NCBI GenBank assembly: GCA_050246735.1
Contig: JBFWVM010000006.1
Coordinates: forward strand, 254,046-318,045
Direction of reading: 5' to 3'
From: Taklimakanibacter sp050246735
Lineage (GTDB): Bacteria; Pseudomonadota; Alphaproteobacteria; Rhizobiales; Aestuariivirgaceae
DNA length: 64,000 nt
This document shows, in pieces, positions 60,750 through 64,000 of this stretch. A model generated the notes under the pieces. The model was not told the DNA's origin. It did no database searches and was given only the letters and a program-made list of their open reading frames with translations. Each line of letters opens with the position of its first letter. Position 1 is the first letter of the stretch. The position numbers and the translations under genes were made by a program.

Positions 60750-61001
60750 GCCGACGATGCCAGGGGCAACATCACCGAGTACCAGCTTGGCAACTGTGTC
60801 ACCACCATCAAGGCCTATGACGAGAAGCGTGGCTGGCTGACCGCGATCGCCAGCGAGACCTCCTCGGGCACCGTCATCCAGAACCTCACCTACAGCTTCA
60901 ACAAGCTCGGCAACCTGACCAGAAGAGCCGACGGCGAGTTCGGCTCCCACCCCCTCACCGAGACCATCTCCTATGACGACCTCAACCGGCTGACCGAGAG
61001 C

Positions 61002-62900
61002 TTGACCGCCCAGTCCGGCACCGGCGCCTGGAGCTCGACCGTCACCGTCGTCTATGACGTCCTCGGCAACATCACGTCGAAGTCCGATATCGGCAACTAC
61101 ACCTATGGCGAGGCCCACACCGCCTGCGGGGGGACCAATACCCCCGGCCGCCATGCCGTCACCACGGTCGCCGGCGAGAAGAACGCCACCTACTGCTACG
61201 ACGCCAATGGCAACATGACCTCGGGCGACGGGCGGACCATCGCCTATGGCGCCTCCGACATGGTGACCAGCATCACCAGGGGCTCTGCCACCATCACCTT
61301 CGCCTATGGGCCAGAGCGGGCCCGCTACAAGCGCACCGACGCCGACACATCCGGCATCACCACCACCTACTATATCGGCGGCAAGGCCTATGAGAAGATC
61401 CTGAGGCCCGACGCCTCGCTCGAGACCAAGCATTATATCGGCGACTTCGCGGTCATCACCGAGCGCACCGCCATGGGCTCGACCACTAGGACCACGGCCT
61501 ATGTGCTCGACGACCATCTGGGCTCGATCGACGTCCTCACCGACGAGACCGGGGCCGTCATCCAGAAGATGAGCTTCGATGCCTGGGGCAAGCGCCGCGA
61601 AGACACCTGGATGGCCATGGCCAATCCCTACAGCTTCACCAGCCTGGTCACCACCAGGGGCTTCACCGGCCATGAACAGATCGACCAGGCAGGCCTCGTC
61701 CACATGAACGGGCGGGTCTACGACCCCGAGATCGGCCGCTTCATCTCGGCCGATCCCATGGTGCAGGACCTGTCCAACAGCCAGAGCCTCAACCGCTACA
61801 CCTACGTCCTCAACAACCCCTTGTCGATGACCGACCCGACCGGCTTCTTCTTCGGATCGATCTTCAAGGCCATCGGAAACTTCATCTCCAAAATCTTCAA
61901 CGCCATAGCGTCTGCATTCAAAGCCATACTCAAGATCCCCCTCATCAGAGCCGCCATACAGATCATCGGCTGCAGCATCGGAGGTCCGATCGGATGCACG
62001 GCGATCTCCGGTGCAATTACGCTACTCAGTGGAGGCAGTATCGGTGATGCCTTACAGGCTATGGCGTTCACGGCAGCAAGCGCGGCGATTTGGAGTGGTG
62101 TCGGGTCGTTCCTGGACAACTTCAAAACAATAGGCTTCGCCGCATTCACTGCCCTCAAGACCGCCGTTCATGGGGTGGTCGGCGGAGCGCTTTCGATGGC
62201 GCAGGGCGGCAGCTTCATGGATGGCTTCGTCGCCAATGCTGTTGGCGCTGCCGCGGGTCAGGTGTCCGACGTCGTCTCGCAGGGCGATCCAGTCGTCGAC
62301 ACACTCATTGTCGGAGCTGCCGGTGGCACCGCATCAGTTCTCACGGGTGGCAAGTTCGCTAACGGAGCGATAACCGCTGCGTTCGCCAATCTGTGGAATA
62401 AAATGGGACCACATCCCAAATGTGCCAATGGAGGTTGTGATAGTAACCATATAACTCTTCAAGACATCGCGGAAGCTTTTCATCCAACGCAAGGTAGGTT
62501 CGGTTTTGGGCCAGGCGGAGGAATGGGCTGGACGGCTGCATTAACCGGCGAACTGGCTCCGATTGAACTATGGCTTTCCAATTTCCTTGGCCGATTTGCG
62601 GCTGCACCGGCATTTTCCACTCTAGATGACATTACTAGACCTGGTGCCAGAGTGCAAAATTGGGGTACTAGCGTGACTCAAACGGAGCTTGAACAAACTC
62701 TTGCTAATTCGGGCTGGACGCGCAGATTGGTAAATAATGGTACCATATCAGTTTTTGAAAAGAACGGGGCGAAGTATACTGTGCGACCCTGGTCGAAATC
62801 GACAGGAGCAGCAACAGCAGAGTACTTTCCGCCGGGAAGCAAAGCTTCTACTGTGAAAATTCGCCTGGAATATTCCCCACTGGTTCCAACCACTCAATGA
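61002..62900 (+). CDS. RHS-repeat toxin protein, 5'-truncated, with C-terminal toxin region
   Basis: 632 residues from the first ATG; RHS/YD-repeat homology continues upstream in frame to 60741 (TAQADDARGNITEYQLGN, LTYSFNKLGNLTRRADGE) but has no start and meets a TAG at 60738. YD repeats (YDVLGNITSKSD, YCYDANGNMTSGDG) lead to the RHS core ending YDPEIGRFISADPMVQD and LNRYTYVLNNPLSMTDPTGF. A hydrophobic Gly/Ala-rich linker (~285-470) precedes a ~110-residue variable C-terminus (NWGTSVTQTELEQTLANSGW, KNGAKYTVRPWSKSTG), presumably the toxin. Secretion signals are lost. The stop overlaps the next gene (ATGA). Confidence 0.88.
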   Translation: MTAQSGTGAWSSTVTVVYDVLGNITSKSDIGNYTYGEAHTACGGTNTPGRHAVTTVAGEKNATYCYDANGNMTSGDGRTIAYGASDMVTSITRGSATITFAYGPERARYKRTDADTSGITTTYYIGGKAYEKILRPDASLETKHYIGDFAVITERTAMGSTTRTTAYVLDDHLGSIDVLTDETGAVIQKMSFDAWGKRREDTWMAMANPYSFTSLVTTRGFTGHEQIDQAGLVHMNGRVYDPEIGRFISADPMVQDLSNSQSLNRYTYVLNNPLSMTDPTGFFFGSIFKAIGNFISKIFNAIASAFKAILKIPLIRAAIQIIGCSIGGPIGCTAISGAITLLSGGSIGDALQAMAFTAASAAIWSGVGSFLDNFKTIGFAAFTALKTAVHGVVGGALSMAQGGSFMDGFVANAVGAAAGQVSDVVSQGDPVVDTLIVGAAGGTASVLTGGKFANGAITAAFANLWNKMGPHPKCANGGCDSNHITLQDIAEAFHPTQGRFGFGPGGGMGWTAALTGELAPIELWLSNFLGRFAAAPAFSTLDDITRPGARVQNWGTSVTQTELEQTLANSGWTRRLVNNGTISVFEKNGAKYTVRPWSKSTGAATAEYFPPGSKASTVKIRLEYSPLVPTTQ

Positions 62901-63487
62901 AATTATCACAATTATTTATTCGAGACCCCCGAACTTTTGAAGAGGCTCACAACGCAGCTGCGGAGGTTTTCGCGCTTGATTTGAGATTGCCGGAACAGGT
63001 ATTTCGAAGTTCATATACGTGGTTTGCGTTTGACGAGTTTCTGTGGACACTGAGCGCAGATTTCTGGTCGACCATTCAGGAACTAAGTGCCAAATCGGGA
63101 GACACCTCACTCACGATGGCCGTATTAGATCCCGATCCCCGGCGCCATTCTATTAAGGAACTAGGGCATTACAATTGGGCAGATATGTCGGTTCAGATTA
63201 GTAACGATGACTACTGGGATTTGCTCAACGAGCATCCGCTGGATAATTCCGCGGACTGTCTGCTTTTTAACTCTGAAACTGTTGCTTGGTTTCCTAGGTC
63301 CGCTGAATGGGCAATTTGGGGCGAACGCGTCTATGGTATCTGCGTGCTAGGTTGTCGTAAGTCCACCACGGTCAACGAATGGCGTGATCTTACTTGGGCA
63401 TTAGCAGATGGCCTACCCAACAATTTTGGGGATCTACGCCTTCTTAGGGATTTTCAGAATAACCTAAAGAAAAACTATGAATCTTGA
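62897..63487 (+). CDS. Putative immunity protein for the RHS toxin
   Basis: A 196-residue acidic, Trp-rich soluble protein starting MKLSQLFIRDPRTFEEAHNA; eleven tryptophans by eye, for example SSYTWFAFDEFLWTLSADFW and VAWFPRSAEWAIWGERVYGI. I do not recognise a named immunity family. Assignment rests on position: directly after a variable RHS C-terminus with a four-base overlap, and the same low G+C composition, both typical of polymorphic toxin/immunity pairs. Confidence 0.75.
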   Translation: MKLSQLFIRDPRTFEEAHNAAAEVFALDLRLPEQVFRSSYTWFAFDEFLWTLSADFWSTIQELSAKSGDTSLTMAVLDPDPRRHSIKELGHYNWADMSVQISNDDYWDLLNEHPLDNSADCLLFNSETVAWFPRSAEWAIWGERVYGICVLGCRKSTTVNEWRDLTWALADGLPNNFGDLRLLRDFQNNLKKNYES

Positions 63488-63504
63488 AAAGTTATGGGCA
63501 TCTC

Positions 63505-63876
63505 TCACTCCAGAATCCGGATCAGTTCTTCGCCGGGTGTCGGCTGACCGCCGACGCGGACCCGGGGAGCTTCGATCGAGAGCTGCTCGCGGAATTCACG
63601 TGTGATACGACGGGCCTCAGACAGATCGCGGATGACTCGCGGGCGGATGAAGATCAGGAGCTCGGTTCGCGCCATATCATTGGTCTTGCTGCGGAAGGCG
63701 TTGCCGATCAGCGGGATGTCGCCGAGCACCGGCACCTTGGACTTGCCGTCTTCGGTGCGTTCCTGAATAAGGCCGCCGAGCGCCAGAGCCTCGCCGTCGC
63801 TGATCGCCACCGAGGTCTTCACCTTGCGCTGCTGGATGGTCGGCGAATTGATGCCCGATGTCGTCGTCTTGACCGT
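63505..63876 (-). pseudogene. Secretin (type II secretion GspD-like), C-terminal remnant
   Basis: About 123 residues of the secretin domain: TVKTTTSGINSPTIQQRKVK, SVAISDGEALALGGLIQERT, KVPVLGDIPLIGNAFRSKTN and RTELLIFIRPRVIRDLSEAR, the classical C-terminal signature of outer-membrane secretins, ending RVGGQPTPGEELIRILE. The first ~500 residues are missing; homology stops near 63876 where an insertion sequence begins. No other gsp gene is in the window. Confidence 0.88.
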
Positions 63877-64000
63877 ACCCATCCGTTGGCGGCCGCCTTG
63901 CGGGTGATCTGAGATTGTGAGTTCTGTGAGTATTCATAGGAGTACTCACATGACGAACCAGCGGGTTGAGATCATCACATCGGTGCAGCGCCGTCGGCGG
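63875..64000 (+). mobile_element. Left end of an insertion sequence (probably IS66-like), cut by the window edge
   Basis: Sequence from about 63875 has no secretin homology and leads, after ~75 bp, into a transposase-type reading frame. The exact terminus and target duplication cannot be seen because the other end is outside the window. The leader contains the inverted repeat GTGAGTA/TACTCAC around 63927-63949. Confidence 0.6.
63950..64000 (+). CDS. Transposase accessory ORF start (IS66 TnpA-like), partial
   Basis: Seventeen codons, MTNQRVEIITSVQRRRR, run off the window; AGGAG lies seven bases upstream of the ATG. The basic RRRR stretch following a short hydrophobic/polar N-terminus resembles TnpA-type helix-turn-helix proteins of IS66 elements, which continue with W-S-x-E-E-K. 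Family assignment from so few residues is tentative. Confidence 0.5.
   Translation, partial: MTNQRVEIITSVQRRRR

Noticed and set aside
60300..64000. Prophage or integrative element carrying the RHS genes
   Set aside because: No integrase, attachment repeats, or phage structural genes are visible; only palindromes, gene fragments and one IS edge.

Overview
This is a high-GC (roughly two-thirds G+C by eye) chromosomal window that looks like a member of the Hyphomicrobiales (Rhizobiales) in the Alphaproteobacteria; I cannot name the genus. The signs are a circularly permuted two-piece tmRNA next to sspB, a ROSE-type leader before hsp20, DUF1127 and DUF4169 proteins, the fumC-DUF4169-ribbon-helix-helix operon, and several families of dispersed intergenic palindromes of the kind common in rhizobial genomes.

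Layout. 1-13 kb: 3' end of ligA, an exported beta-rich protein, an AraC regulator with AzlC/AzlD amino-acid exporter genes, an SLC13/RCK transporter, an M24 aminopeptidase, a GAF-PAS-adenylate cyclase, hsp20 with a small partner gene, and a periplasmic 5'-nucleotidase. 13-23 kb: DUF1127, prmA, an ABC exporter, an MFS exporter, a UvrD-type helicase, two paralogous 60-residue proteins, a thioesterase and an FAD-linked oxidase. 23-38 kb: a giant AsmA protein with a TolA-like repeat stalk, fumC operon, MFS permease, PHP hydrolase, M48 peptidase, Kup, MepA, SspB and ssrA. 38-49.6 kb: DUF2853, then thyA-CPBP protease-GNAT-folA with ATGA overlaps among the last three; a vapBC pair whose toxin is frameshifted; a flavin oxidase; hflK-hflC-DUF2065-degP; a second vapBC; serB and miaA back to back. 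49.6-57 kb: branched-chain amino-acid synthesis (attenuator leader, ilvB, ilvN, and ilvC after pdxJ and a LysE exporter), a GNAT fusion, UPF0303 and a third vapBC. 57-60.3 kb: a FUSC membrane protein and a cysteine-rich lipoprotein.

60.3-64 kb is a mosaic of broken genes and is the most accessory part. The tail of an L,D-transpeptidase is cut at one arm of a dispersed palindrome, and directly beyond it lies the 3' part of an RHS toxin gene with its own C-terminal toxin region and an ATGA-overlapping candidate immunity gene. A secretin (GspD-like) tail follows, cut by the left edge of an insertion sequence. The toxin/immunity segment is visibly richer in A+T than the rest.

Themes: proteolysis and translational rescue (tmRNA, SspB, HflKC, DegP, MepA, CPBP, M48); one-carbon/nucleotide synthesis (thyA, folA); branched-chain amino-acid synthesis under attenuation; and several selfish or conflict modules (three vapBC, RHS/immunity, palindromic elements, IS). 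Regulatory RNA is the best-supported non-coding content: tmRNA, ROSE thermometer and ilv attenuator.
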